From contig NZ_FOQV01000006.1 of the NCBI RefSeq assembly GCF_900113835.1, forward strand, positions 191,734-255,733: DNA of 64,000 nucleotides. The letters run 5' to 3'. How positions within the stretch are numbered: position 1 is the first letter of the stretch; each line of letters opens with the position of its first letter. The translations under genes were made by a program, and so were the position numbers. The notes beneath the pieces were generated by a model that saw only the letters and a program-made list of their open reading frames with translations, had not been told where the DNA came from and did no database searches. The DNA comes from Allobosea sp. OK403 (GTDB taxonomy: Bacteria > Pseudomonadota > Alphaproteobacteria > Rhizobiales > Beijerinckiaceae). Positions 34,875-43,748 of the stretch are shown one piece after another.

Positions 34875-35885
34875 TCAGCGAAAGCAAGCCTTGGCGAGAG
34901 CCGAGACGCGGCTGCGCTCCTCGGGGCTGAGCGCATTCTCAAGTACTTTTCGCCAGAGATCCTCGCGCTTGATCGCGTCGACCGTGCAGCCGCAATGCGC
35001 CCGACAGGCGTCGGCGTCGCGCGCTCCTTGCATGCAGCTACGCTCGCAGGACTGCATGAAGGGCTTTTCGTCCGAGGGCCGCGCGATCGCAAACTGCGTC
35101 GCCAGCATGAGTGCCCCGATGAAGAGCGGCTGGTGCACGAGATAGACCAGCAGGCTGTTGCGGCCGCCCCAGGCGACGACCTGCGCGGGCAAAGCGCGCG
35201 GCCGCCAGCCGGCGAGGCGCGATGGCGCGAGACGCGGCAGAGCCAGTCGCGCCAGCACGATCCCGGTCAGAACCCAGCCGAACCAGGGGAAAACAGGCAC
35301 GAAATCGGCGCTGGCTGGAACCTCCTGGGCCAGTCCGAGCCAGAGCAGCCACGATTGGTCGAGGACGGGATGGACAGTCAGATACGGCGCCGCCAGATAC
35401 GGCACGGCAAAGACGATGAGCGCGGCCAGCGCGACGGCAAGTGTCGGCAGCCACAGGAAGGGCAGGGCGATGACGCTCGCCAGCGTGACCTGATGCAGGA
35501 TGCCGAAGAAGATGAAGTAGTCGGGCATGGCGAACCAGGTGCCGACCGTCACCAGCGCGGCCGCGCCCGCGACCATGGCGAGGCGCTTCAGATAGGCGTG
35601 GCGGTTTAGATAGACTTGGCGGTTCAGCCCGTTGCGGGTCGCGAGCACGAGGCTGACGCCCACCAGCATCAGGAAGCTTGCGGCGATCGAGCGGGCGAAC
35701 CAGTGCCAGCCCGGCTCGAGCGGGGTGTCGACGTCGATCAGCTCGAAATAGGCGAGGTCATAGGTGAAGTGGAAGACGAACATCGCCAGCAGGGCGATGC
35801 CGCGCGCCAGATCGATGAACGCGAAGCGGGGGCGGGCGACGGTCGGTGTCGGGCTGGGGTCGGCAGTGCTCATATCCGTCTTCAT
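34875..35885 (-). CDS. DUF1624/HGSNAT-like membrane acyltransferase
   Basis: A 336-residue membrane protein of the heparan-alpha-glucosaminide acetyltransferase-like (DUF1624) group. About nine helices start with FIDLARGIALLAMFVFHFTY. Conserved histidines lie in FHFTYDLAY and LVYLVHQPLF. Such proteins transfer acetyl groups across the inner membrane in surface-polysaccharide or cofactor decoration. After the last helix comes an extra tail of about 60 residues with six cysteines (CERSCMQ, CRAHCGC, ACFR). The start is an ATG at 35885 or 35873. Confidence 0.82.
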   Translation of the reverse strand: MKTDMSTADPSPTPTVARPRFAFIDLARGIALLAMFVFHFTYDLAYFELIDVDTPLEPGWHWFARSIAASFLMLVGVSLVLATRNGLNRQVYLNRHAYLKRLAMVAGAAALVTVGTWFAMPDYFIFFGILHQVTLASVIALPFLWLPTLAVALAALIVFAVPYLAAPYLTVHPVLDQSWLLWLGLAQEVPASADFVPVFPWFGWVLTGIVLARLALPRLAPSRLAGWRPRALPAQVVAWGGRNSLLVYLVHQPLFIGALMLATQFAIARPSDEKPFMQSCERSCMQGARDADACRAHCGCTVDAIKREDLWRKVLENALSPEERSRVSALAKACFR

Positions 35886-35970
35886 AGGCAAGCGGCGTCA
35901 GGCCCGCTACCCAAAGCAGCGGCTGCATGGCAGGGAGAGGGCAACGCCAACGGCCCAAGCGATCGCGATC

Positions 35971-36738
35971 ATGCAGAGTTTCTCATCCGACGGAGTCAAT
36001 CTCGCCTATATCGATCTCGCGCCGACGAGCGAGGTTGCGCGTGGCGAGACGATGATGCTCGTGCACGGCTTCGGCTCCAGCCACATGGTCAACTGGGTCA
36101 ACACCCAATGGACGAAGACGCTGACCCATGCTGGATACCGCGTCGTCGCGCTCGACAATCGCGGCCATGGCCAGAGCGAGAAGCTCTATGAGCCGGCCGC
36201 CTATTCCTCGCAGATCATGGCCGAAGATGTGCGCCGCCTGATGGACCATCTCGACATCGCCCGCGCGGCGGTGATGGGCTATTCGATGGGGGCGCGGATC
36301 TCGGCGCATCTGGCGCTGGCGCATCCAGATCGCCTGCGGGCGCTGCTGCTGGGCGGGCTCGGCATCCATCTGGTCGAGGGCGTCGGCCTGCCGCTGGGCA
36401 TTGCGGATGCCATGGAGGCGCCCTCGCTCGATGTCCTGACCGACCCGATGCAGCGGATGTTCCGCGCTTTCGCCGAGGCGACCAAGAGCGATCTCAGGGC
36501 GCTGGCCGCCTGTATCAGGGGCTCGCGCCAGACATTGACTGCCGCGCAGGTCGGGCAGATCGCGGCGCCGACCCTGGTCAGCGTCGGCACGAAGGATGAT
36601 GTCGCTGGCTCCGGGCCGGAGCTTGCGACGCTGATCCCGAATGCCGAAGCGTTCGACATCGAGGGCCGCGACCACAATCTCGCCGTCGGCGACAAGAGCC
36701 ACAAACAGGCGGTGCTGGATTTCTTGGCGCGCGTCTGA
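35971..36738 (+). CDS. Alpha/beta hydrolase
   Basis: A 255-residue soluble hydrolase. It shows the HG oxyanion motif (LVHGFGSSHMVNW), the DNRGHGQS strand-turn, the nucleophile in GYSMGARIS, an acid in VGTKDDVAG and the His in GRDHNL. The pattern fits small esterases and C-C hydrolases near 3-oxoadipate enol-lactonase. The ATG at 35971 is not preceded by a strong ribosome-binding site. No pathway genes flank it. Confidence 0.85.
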   Translation: MQSFSSDGVNLAYIDLAPTSEVARGETMMLVHGFGSSHMVNWVNTQWTKTLTHAGYRVVALDNRGHGQSEKLYEPAAYSSQIMAEDVRRLMDHLDIARAAVMGYSMGARISAHLALAHPDRLRALLLGGLGIHLVEGVGLPLGIADAMEAPSLDVLTDPMQRMFRAFAEATKSDLRALAACIRGSRQTLTAAQVGQIAAPTLVSVGTKDDVAGSGPELATLIPNAEAFDIEGRDHNLAVGDKSHKQAVLDFLARV

Positions 36739-36917
36739 ATTGGTGGGTCGGTGGGCGGGAAAGCAGAGTCCCGTCAGGGTTTTGCGCCGGGAGGCTGCGG
36801 TCTTGATTCAAGCGGGTGCGGGGCCGATCTGACCCTTCCGCGTTTTCGCGTTTGGCGGTCCACCACCGCAATGTGCTAGAGTTTGAATTCGTCGTACGTC
36901 TCCATCGGAGAATGATC

Positions 36918-37766
36918 ATGCCGTCTGGGCGCTCCGTCATAGAAGCACGCGATCCCGCGACCGGGCTCGACCGTGTCGATCCAGTCTGGGCCAGGCTGCG
37001 GCGCGAGGCCGAAGAGGCCGTCGCAGCCGAGCCGTCGCTCGCAGGTTTGATTATGGCCTCCGTGCTGAACCAGCCGAGCTTCGAGGCGGCGGTCAGTCAC
37101 CGTGTCGCGACGCGCCTCGGGCATGTGGCGGTCCCCGCCGATCTGATCGCTCAGGCTTTCGAAGAGGCGCTCGCCGCCGATCCGGAGATCAGCCTGGGCA
37201 TACGGGCCGATGCGCTCGCGGTGATGGACCGCGACCCGGCCTGCTACCGGGTGCTGGAGCCGGTGCTGTTCTTCAAGGGCTTCCACGCCTTGCAGGCGCA
37301 TCGCCTCGCTCATTGGCTGCACCGGCAGGGGCGGCGCGATTTCGCGCTTTATCTGCAGAGCCGCTCGTCGGAAGTGTTCCAGACTGACATCAACCCGGCT
37401 GCGAAGATCGGCAAGGGCATCTTCCTCGACCATGCCACCGGCCTCGTCGTCGGCGAGACCACGGTGATCGAGGACGATGTCTCGATGCTGCAGGACGTGA
37501 CACTGGGCGGAACCGGCAAGCAGGGCGGCGACCGCCATCCCAAGATCCGCAAGGGCGTGCTGATCGGCGCCGGCGCCAAGATCCTCGGCAATATCGAGAT
37601 CGGCCAATGCGCACGCGTCGCGGCGGGCTCGGTCGTGCTGCAGGCCGTGCCGCGCAACAAGACAGTCGCCGGCGTACCGGCCAAGGTCGTCGGCGAGGCC
37701 GGCTGCGCCGAGCCGTCGCGCTCGATGGATCAGATCCTGGCCGGGGATTGCGGCAGCGCGATCTGA
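36918..37766 (+). CDS. cysE: Serine O-acetyltransferase
   Basis: A 282-residue cysteine-biosynthesis enzyme that makes O-acetylserine from serine and acetyl-CoA. The N-terminal helical domain (WARLRREAEEAVAAEPSLAG) precedes the left-handed beta-helix, which holds FLDHATGLVVGETTVIEDDV, the active-site His region LGGTGKQGGDRHPKI and VAAGSVVLQAVP. The ATG has an ATCGGAG ribosome-binding site seven bases upstream. The last 37 bases overlap the 3' end of the convergent LysR gene. Confidence 0.96.
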   Translation: MPSGRSVIEARDPATGLDRVDPVWARLRREAEEAVAAEPSLAGLIMASVLNQPSFEAAVSHRVATRLGHVAVPADLIAQAFEEALAADPEISLGIRADALAVMDRDPACYRVLEPVLFFKGFHALQAHRLAHWLHRQGRRDFALYLQSRSSEVFQTDINPAAKIGKGIFLDHATGLVVGETTVIEDDVSMLQDVTLGGTGKQGGDRHPKIRKGVLIGAGAKILGNIEIGQCARVAAGSVVLQAVPRNKTVAGVPAKVVGEAGCAEPSRSMDQILAGDCGSAI

Positions 37767-38683
37767 GCCGGTTGTGCCTGCGTTTCGAGCAGATCGAGCG
37801 CGATCTCGCGCCGGCTGCCATGCGCGCTTGCTTGTGAGTTCAGGACGAGCGTCAGCGCGTCGCCGGTCGGCATCGCGTCCTTGAAGGGGGCGATGAGCCT
37901 GCCGTCGCGCAGATGCGGCGCGATCAGGCTCATCCGGCCCATCAGCACGCCGGAGCCGGAGAGCGCGGCGTCGAGCGCCAGGCTGTAGAGCGAGAAGGAG
38001 GGGCCGCGGGTCGGGTCGATCGTCCCGATGCCCCCGGTGAAGGCGAGCCAGCGCCGCCAATCCTCCCGCCAGACAGCGTCATGCAACAAGGTCGCGCGCG
38101 CCAGATCACCGACGCTTGTGAGCGTGTGCGCGAGTGCAGGCGCGCAGACCGGCAGGAGCATGTCCGGGCCCAGCGTCAGCGCATCGACGGGGCGCGCCTC
38201 GGGGCTGAGATAAAACAGTGCCAGATCATGCGGCTCGCGGCGTGGATCCGGCGGCTGCTCCATCGCCGAGACGGAGATATGCAGTCCGGGAAACGCCGCC
38301 TGCAGTGCGGCCAGGCGCGGCGAGAGCCAGAGCTGGGCGATGCAGGGCAGGGCGGCGATGGTCAGTGCGCGGTCCTCATGCCCGGCGCGCAAGTCCTGCC
38401 CTGCGCGTAAGTCCTGCACAGCTTGTCCCAGCGTGTCGAAGCCGCGCGTCAGCTTGGGCAGGGCGTTGCGCGCTCCCTCTGTGAGTTCCACCCCCTGGGC
38501 GAGGCGGCGGAACAGCGGGAAGCCGAGCCAGGCCTCCAACTGCCGGATCTGCTGCGTCACCGCGCCGGCCGTGACGCCGAGCTCTTCGGCTGCCTTGACG
38601 AAGCTCTCGCAGCGCGCCGCCGCCTCGAAAGCCCGCAAGGCGTTGAGGGAGGGCAGGCGAGGGCGCGGTGGTTTGACGGGCAT
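37730..38683 (-). CDS. LysR family transcriptional regulator
   Basis: A 317-residue regulator with a GcvA-like helix-turn-helix (LNALRAFEAAARCESFVKAA, then VTAGAVTQQIRQLEAWLGFP). A small internal repeat, RAGQDLRAG, lies in the linker. It is divergent from the SHMT-like gene 124 bases away, so that gene is the likely target. Its 3' end overlaps cysE. Effector unknown. Confidence 0.92.
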   Translation of the reverse strand: MPVKPPRPRLPSLNALRAFEAAARCESFVKAAEELGVTAGAVTQQIRQLEAWLGFPLFRRLAQGVELTEGARNALPKLTRGFDTLGQAVQDLRAGQDLRAGHEDRALTIAALPCIAQLWLSPRLAALQAAFPGLHISVSAMEQPPDPRREPHDLALFYLSPEARPVDALTLGPDMLLPVCAPALAHTLTSVGDLARATLLHDAVWREDWRRWLAFTGGIGTIDPTRGPSFSLYSLALDAALSGSGVLMGRMSLIAPHLRDGRLIAPFKDAMPTGDALTLVLNSQASAHGSRREIALDLLETQAQPAQIALPQSPARI

Positions 38684-38807
38684 AAGAGGCCATCTCTTAG
38701 GCTGAGATTTTCTCTGCCTGCGAGCGAGGATTACTCGTTTGCGCGGCGCGGCGCAAACCGGTCATATCCCTCGCATCATGCGGAATTGCCGCGAGGAGGA
38801 ACGATCG

Positions 38808-40130
38808 ATGACGGCTCTGGGCAGGCGCGACTGGGTTCCGCAGGCGAGCGAGGATTACGTGCTCGGCATCGCCGCTGAGACGGCCGGCCAGTCGCTCGAC
38901 GCGGTCGAGGCGCGGATCGCGGCGCTGACGGTCGAGAACCGCAACATCCATGAGCGCGACTGCATCAACCTCAATCCCGCGACCAATGTGATGAACCCCA
39001 AGGCCGAGGCCGTGCTTGCGGCGGGGCTCGGCGCCCGGCCCTCGCTCGGATATCCCGGTGACAAATACGAGATGGGGCTGGAGGCGATCGAAAAGATCGA
39101 GATCATCGCCGCCGAACTCGCCGCCGAGGTCTTTGGCGCAAAATATGCCGAGATCCGCGTGCCCTCCGGCGCCATCGCCAATCTCTACGCCTTCATGGTC
39201 GCGGCCAGGCCCGGCGATTGCATCATCGCGCCGCCGGGCGCGATCGGCGGCCATGTCACGCATCATGGCGCCGGTGCGGCCGGGCTTTACGGCATCGTTA
39301 CGCATCCCGCCCCGGTCGATCCGGTGAACTACACCGTCGACCTTGCACGCCTGCGTGAGGATGCCTTGCGGTTGAGGCCCAAGCTGATCTCGATCGGCGG
39401 CAGCCTCAACCTCTTCGCCCATCCGATCCGCGAGATCCGCGCGATCGCCGACGAAATCGGCGCGATCGTGCTGTTCGACGCCGCGCATATGTCGGGCATG
39501 ATCGCTGGCCATGGCTGGCAGCAGCCGCTGGAGGAGGGGGCTCATCTGATGACGATGAGCACCTATAAGAGCCTGGGCGGACCGCCCTCGGGCCTGATCG
39601 TCACCAACGACGCCGATATCGCCAAGCGGCTCGACGCGATTGCCTATCCGGGCCTGACCGCGAATTTCGACGCGGCGAAATCGGCCTCGCTGGCGATCAC
39701 GCTGCTCGACTGGAAGGCGCATGGTCGTGCTTACGCACAGATGATGGCCGAGACGGCCAAGGCGCTGGGCGAGGCGCTGGTCGAGCGGCAGGTGCCGGTC
39801 TTCGCACGTGATCGCGGCCTTACGACCTCACATCAATTCGCCATCGAGGCTCACAGCTATGGCGGCGGCCAGGCAGCGGCCAAGACGCTGCGCGCCGTCA
39901 ACATCCTGAGCTGTGGCATCGGCCTGCCCCTGCCAGAGGTGACTGGAGACGTGAACGGGCTCAGGCTCGGCACGCCCGAGATCGTGCGCTTCGGCATGAC
40001 GCCCGCCGACATGCCCGAATTGGCCGGTTACATCGCCGAGGGGCTGAACGGCTCGCGGCCGGCGGAAGCGGTGGCGAAGGATGTCACGGCGTTCCGTGGG
40101 CGCTTCCGCGCGTTGCACTTCATGCGGTGA
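38808..40130 (+). CDS. SHMT-family PLP enzyme (glyA-like)
   Basis: A 440-residue fold-type I PLP enzyme that aligns with serine hydroxymethyltransferase across its length: LNPATNVMNPKAEAVLA, DKYEMGLEAIEKIEI, LFDAAHMSGMIAGHGW. The Schiff-base lysine region reads TYKSLGGPPSGLIV, not the usual THKTLRGPRGG. That makes it a paralogue rather than the housekeeping GlyA. Known relatives act on alpha-methylserine or other beta-hydroxy amino acids. The ATG has a GAGGAGGA ribosome-binding site. It is divergent from a LysR gene. A relic of a related gene's 3' end lies at 42241-42325. Confidence 0.85.
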   Translation: MTALGRRDWVPQASEDYVLGIAAETAGQSLDAVEARIAALTVENRNIHERDCINLNPATNVMNPKAEAVLAAGLGARPSLGYPGDKYEMGLEAIEKIEIIAAELAAEVFGAKYAEIRVPSGAIANLYAFMVAARPGDCIIAPPGAIGGHVTHHGAGAAGLYGIVTHPAPVDPVNYTVDLARLREDALRLRPKLISIGGSLNLFAHPIREIRAIADEIGAIVLFDAAHMSGMIAGHGWQQPLEEGAHLMTMSTYKSLGGPPSGLIVTNDADIAKRLDAIAYPGLTANFDAAKSASLAITLLDWKAHGRAYAQMMAETAKALGEALVERQVPVFARDRGLTTSHQFAIEAHSYGGGQAAAKTLRAVNILSCGIGLPLPEVTGDVNGLRLGTPEIVRFGMTPADMPELAGYIAEGLNGSRPAEAVAKDVTAFRGRFRALHFMR

Positions 40131-40187
40131 GGGGGGCGCGCGACGGGCTCATGCAAGGCGCCGGCTCTCGACCCATTGTCGCTCTCC

Positions 40188-41147
40188 TCAAGTCCCGGTA
40201 GCCGCGACCGCTGCCGGGACGCTGCTGGACCAGTATCGCTTTGGCGCCCGTCCAAGGACGCGCTTGAATGCGTTGCCGAATGCGCTTTCTGATGCGTAAC
40301 CGAGCTGCGCTGCCAGGCTCGCCACTGAGCCTTCGTTTCGGCGCAGCGCTTCGCGGGCGACCTGCATGCGCCAGCGCAGCAGATAGTCGAGCGGTGAGGT
40401 GCCGACCAAATCCTTGAAGCGGAGCGCAAAGCCGGATCGTGACATGCCGACGGCCGAAGCGAGCTCGCTGACGGTCCATTGGCGGCCGACATCGCCATGC
40501 ATCAAATTGAGGGCCGCTCCAATTCTTCGGTCGGCGAGCGCGCCGATCCACCCGGTGCCGTCATTGCCGTGAAGCGCCACATAGCCGCGAAGGGCTTGGA
40601 CGAGCAAAATATCGGCCAGGCGATGCGTTATCAGGGATGAGCCGATCCGCGAGGACCGGATTTCCCCGTCGAGAATCTCGAGCGTGCCGCGGAGGACCGC
40701 CGCGGCCGGATCCTGAGCCGGGATGTGAATCAGCGGAGGCAGGGCATCGAGCAGGAGTTGTGCGTTGCCGGCGTGAAAAACGAAGGCTCCGCCGAGCAAC
40801 ACTGTCTCGGCGCCGCCGTGATGAGCGACGTCGGAATGCGCCCAGTCGAACAGCGCAATCCCATCTTCTGGCAGCTTCCGTGGGTCATTGGCGATCACAT
40901 AGGGCGGTGCGTTCGTCAGCAGAAAGGTGTCGCCCGCTTCGAGCTGGTACGGCTGTTCGTCTTGGAGCGTGATCCAGCATTGCCCGCGCAGAACCGCGAC
41001 GAATTTCAGGGCAGGTTTCGCGGGAAACTGTAACGCCCACGCGCCGCCCGCTTCGAGGCGGGTGCAGCGAGCGCTCCGCATATCGAGCAAGGAGAGGGCC
41101 TCGGATAACGGGTCCACCACAGAACTGGAGGATGGCGACGATTTCAT
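40188..41147 (-). CDS. AraC family transcriptional regulator
   Basis: A 319-residue regulator with an N-terminal cupin-like sensor (FVAVLRGQCWITLQDEQPYQ, then LEAGDTFLLTNAPPY) and a C-terminal double helix-turn-helix (WTVSELASAVGMSRSGFALR; VASLAAQLGYASESAFGNAF). It is divergent from the SDR gene 62 bases away and may control it. Alternative starts are at 41168 and 41207. Confidence 0.9.
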   Translation of the reverse strand: MKSSPSSSSVVDPLSEALSLLDMRSARCTRLEAGGAWALQFPAKPALKFVAVLRGQCWITLQDEQPYQLEAGDTFLLTNAPPYVIANDPRKLPEDGIALFDWAHSDVAHHGGAETVLLGGAFVFHAGNAQLLLDALPPLIHIPAQDPAAAVLRGTLEILDGEIRSSRIGSSLITHRLADILLVQALRGYVALHGNDGTGWIGALADRRIGAALNLMHGDVGRQWTVSELASAVGMSRSGFALRFKDLVGTSPLDYLLRWRMQVAREALRRNEGSVASLAAQLGYASESAFGNAFKRVLGRAPKRYWSSSVPAAVAATGT

Positions 41148-41209
41148 GGCGTGTTGCGCATAGATCATCCGCTGCCCGGCTGCAATGAATCCCGGAAAGG
41201 GAGACAATC

Positions 41210-41947
41210 ATGTCGGACATTACGGACAAGGTCGTTGCCATTACGGGCGCAAGCAGCGGCATCGGGGAAGCAACCGCGCTCCTGCTTGCCGGGCGCGGCG
41301 CGAAGCTGGTCCTCGGTGCGCGCCGGGCGGATCGGCTTGAAGCACTTGCCGCGCGCATCACGGCAGCGGGCGGGGAGGCGATCTATACAGTCACGGACGT
41401 CAGGCGGCGCGATGACCTTGCCAGCCTCGTCGCTCTTGCTTGTGATCGACACGGCAAGCTCGACGTTCTCGTGAGCAATGCCGGCGTGGGGCCGATCTCG
41501 TTCTTCGACGATCTATGCGTCGATGAGTGGGAGGAGATGATCGACGTCAATCTCAAGGGTTTTCTGTATGGCGTTGCCGCAACGCTGCCTGTTTTCCGCA
41601 AGCAGGGCTTCGGGCATTTCGTCACCGTCCTCTCGACGGCCGGGCTCAGGATCGTGCCGCAGCAAGGTGTCTACGCCGGAACGAAGAACGCTGTGCGCAC
41701 CATCTCGGAGGCTCTGCGCCAGGAGGCTGGAGACAAGCTGCGTGTAACAGGCGTTTCGCCGGGCTTCGTTCACACGGATTTTGCTGAAACCATAAAGGAT
41801 CCGGGCAGCAAAGCAGCCGTGATCGCAAAACGAGACAGGATCGCGATTCCGCCAGAAGCGATTGCGCGCGGCATCGCGTTTGCCATTGAACAGCCCGCCA
41901 ATGTCGATGTGGGCGATATCGTTATCCGTCCGACCGCGCAGGATTAG
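41210..41947 (+). CDS. Short-chain dehydrogenase/reductase
   Basis: A 245-residue classical SDR. The cofactor motif is ITGASSGIGEATALLLAGRG, the NAG motif is VLVSNAGVGP, and the catalytic Tyr-Lys lies in YAGTKNAV with Ser in LSTAG. Arg residues after strand 2 (LGARRADRLEAL) favour NADPH. The ATG follows a GGGAGACAATC ribosome-binding region. It probably reduces a small carbonyl compound under control of the adjacent AraC regulator. Confidence 0.92.
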   Translation: MSDITDKVVAITGASSGIGEATALLLAGRGAKLVLGARRADRLEALAARITAAGGEAIYTVTDVRRRDDLASLVALACDRHGKLDVLVSNAGVGPISFFDDLCVDEWEEMIDVNLKGFLYGVAATLPVFRKQGFGHFVTVLSTAGLRIVPQQGVYAGTKNAVRTISEALRQEAGDKLRVTGVSPGFVHTDFAETIKDPGSKAAVIAKRDRIAIPPEAIARGIAFAIEQPANVDVGDIVIRPTAQD

Positions 41948-42016
41948 CTCGGTCTCGCGTGAACGGCGGACTTCTTGCCGAGGACGAGCGGAGTGCTGCT
42001 CCGGTAGCAGCTCGCT

Positions 42017-42240
42017 GTCACGGCTTTGCGCCGCTTGCGCAACGCGCGAGCATCTCCACCCTCAGCGCTGCCTCCGAGACAACATGCGGCCCACCGAGCC
42101 AGACCGACTCGACGCAGTCTGTACCGTCGCACACCGGCCGCGCCGCCTCGCTGGGGCTGTTGAAGGAGGAGGCCTTGGCGATGCGGCCGCGATTGGGAGC
42201 CTCGATCGCGATCTCGCGGGCGTCGAGGAAGGGCCTGAAC
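42017..42240 (-). pseudogene. Relic of a serine-hydrolase gene 3' end
   Basis: About 224 bases match the last 75 codons of the intact serine hydrolase at 44775-46163, in the same orientation. Recognisable blocks include EIAIEAP, GRI.KASSFNSP, ESVWLGG and HVVSEAAL..EMLAR. The match stops abruptly at 42240, where it meets the SHMT-like relic. No start or catalytic region remains. Confidence 0.85.
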
Positions 42241-42325
42241 GGCGCGCAGCCGAGAGAAGCGGTGAGCAAGGATGTGACGGTATTGCGTGGGCGCTTTCGC
42301 GCGTTGCACTTCACCCGGTGAGGGC
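42241..42325 (+). pseudogene. Relic of an SHMT-like gene 3' end
   Basis: The last 28 or so codons match the end of the SHMT-like gene at 38808-40130: EAVxKDVT, then RGRFRALHF and the terminal R and TGA. It is fused at its left side to the serine-hydrolase relic. The junction sequence GGGCCTGAAC corresponds to GGGCTGAAC, which occurs in both intact genes (40041 and 44986). Confidence 0.85.
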
Positions 42326-42384
42326 CGGCGCCCCGAAGCACTTGACCATCGGCTACCGAGCTTTCACAGTCGTCGTCATTCCAG

Positions 42385-42492
42385 GGAGATCCCCGGCAAG
42401 GGGCTGAGACACCGCTGGCAGACCGGGAAACCCGGACAAGCGCGCGGAAATCCTTCGAACCTGATCCGGTTCATACCGGCGGAGGGATGGAT
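42385..42492 (+). promoter_or_regulatory. TPP riboswitch (thi box)
   Basis: The conserved pieces are present: GGGGCTGAGA near 42400, then ACCCGGA, then GAACCTGATCCGGTTCATAC and CGGCGGAGGGATGG. These match the thiamin-pyrophosphate aptamer. It precedes thiO-thiS-thiG and should reduce their expression when TPP is plentiful. Two GC hairpins and an SD-pairing stem follow before the thiO start (42497-42556). Confidence 0.95.
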
Positions 42493-42532
42493 TTCCCGGC
42501 TTGAAGCCGGCGGCCCGCAAGGCCGCAGATAT

Positions 42533-42556
42533 CCTCGCCCCCCGTCGCGGCGAGGA
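42533..42556 (+). promoter_or_regulatory. Stem that can mask the thiO ribosome-binding site
   Basis: CCTCGCC (about 42533-42539) can pair with GGCGAGG (about 42549-42555), which contains part of the GAGGAG Shine-Dalgarno sequence just ahead of the thiO ATG. This suggests control of translation by the upstream TPP aptamer. The pairing is inferred, not tested. Confidence 0.55.
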
Positions 42557-42563
42557 GTTTGCG

Positions 42564-43748
42564 ATGAGAGGCCCACCCGACACCAGTTTGCGCCACCAGC
42601 AGGCCACTCCGCCCGATGCTCCGGCGCCGCCGACCTCGACGGATGTCGCCATCATCGGCGGTGGCGTGATCGGCCTGATGACCGGCTGGCGCCTGCTGTG
42701 CGCTGGCCTGCGGGTCGCACTTTTCGAGCGCGGCACGATCGGCCAGGGCGCGAGCCTCGCTGCGACCGGAATGCTGGCGGCGGCCGCCGAATTCGAGCCC
42801 GGCGGCGAGGAGCATGTCGCGCTCGCGCTGGAGAGCCAGCGCCTCTGGCCCGGCTTTGCCGCCGAATTATCGGCCGATGGCGGGCTCGATATCGACTATC
42901 GCAGGGATGGCGTCCTGCTTGTCGCCACGACGCGCGACGAGGTGGCGCGGCTGCGTTTCCGCCATGAGATGCAGCGGCGGGCCGGACTCGCGACGGAGTG
43001 GCTCGACGGTGCCGCCTCCCGAAGCCTCGAGCCCGGCCTGAGGCCCTCCGTCGTGGCCGGCATCCATTGTCCCGGCGATCATCAGGTCGACCCGGTCAGG
43101 GTGATCGCGGCCCTGCGCCAAGCCTTCATCGAACGTGGCGGCATCCTGCTCGAAGGCTTGGCGGCAACGCCTTGGCTGCAAGCTGGGCGCGCCGTGGGCG
43201 TCACGACAAAGCAAGGGCCGGTGAAGGCCGGAATCGTCGTCGCTGCCGGTGGGGCCTGGACCGAGATAGCGGAGCTCTCCCTGCCATTGCGGCCACTCAA
43301 GGGGCAGTCGCTGGCGCTGGCATGCCCGCCGCGCCGGCCGATCCTTTCGCGCATGGTCTGGACCGACCAGGTCCATCTCGCCCCCAAGAGCGACGGCACG
43401 CTGATCGTCGGCGCGACCATGGAGGAGTGCGGCTTCGACGATGCCGTGACCGCTGGCGGCGTCTACGCGCTGCTTGAAGGCGCGCGGCGCGTCCTGCCCG
43501 GCATCGAGGATCTGCCGATCGCCGCGATCTGGTCGGGCTTCCGCCCCACCAGCGCCGACGACGCCCCGATCCTCGGTGAGACCCGGATTCCAGGCCTGCT
43601 CCTCGCCACGGGCCACCATCGCAACGGCTATCTGCTGGCCCCCGTCACCGCGGCGGCGATCTCGCAGCTCATCACCGAGGGAGGCATCACAGGGCCGGCC
43701 GCATCCTTCGGACCGGAGCGCTTTTCAGCACAGGAGGCAGTGGCATGA
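42564..43748 (+). CDS. thiO: Glycine oxidase
   Basis: A 394-residue FAD oxidase that makes dehydroglycine for the thiazole part of thiamin. The FAD motif is VAIIGGGVIGLMTGWRLLCA. Conserved blocks GQGASLAATGMLAAAAEFEP and PLRPLKGQSLAL, and the C-terminal GHHRNGYLLAPVTAAAIS, fit ThiO. The ATG follows GAGGAG. It overlaps the thiS start by four bases (ATGA). It is the first gene of the riboswitch-controlled operon. Confidence 0.94.
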   Translation: MRGPPDTSLRHQQATPPDAPAPPTSTDVAIIGGGVIGLMTGWRLLCAGLRVALFERGTIGQGASLAATGMLAAAAEFEPGGEEHVALALESQRLWPGFAAELSADGGLDIDYRRDGVLLVATTRDEVARLRFRHEMQRRAGLATEWLDGAASRSLEPGLRPSVVAGIHCPGDHQVDPVRVIAALRQAFIERGGILLEGLAATPWLQAGRAVGVTTKQGPVKAGIVVAAGGAWTEIAELSLPLRPLKGQSLALACPPRRPILSRMVWTDQVHLAPKSDGTLIVGATMEECGFDDAVTAGGVYALLEGARRVLPGIEDLPIAAIWSGFRPTSADDAPILGETRIPGLLLATGHHRNGYLLAPVTAAAISQLITEGGITGPAASFGPERFSAQEAVA

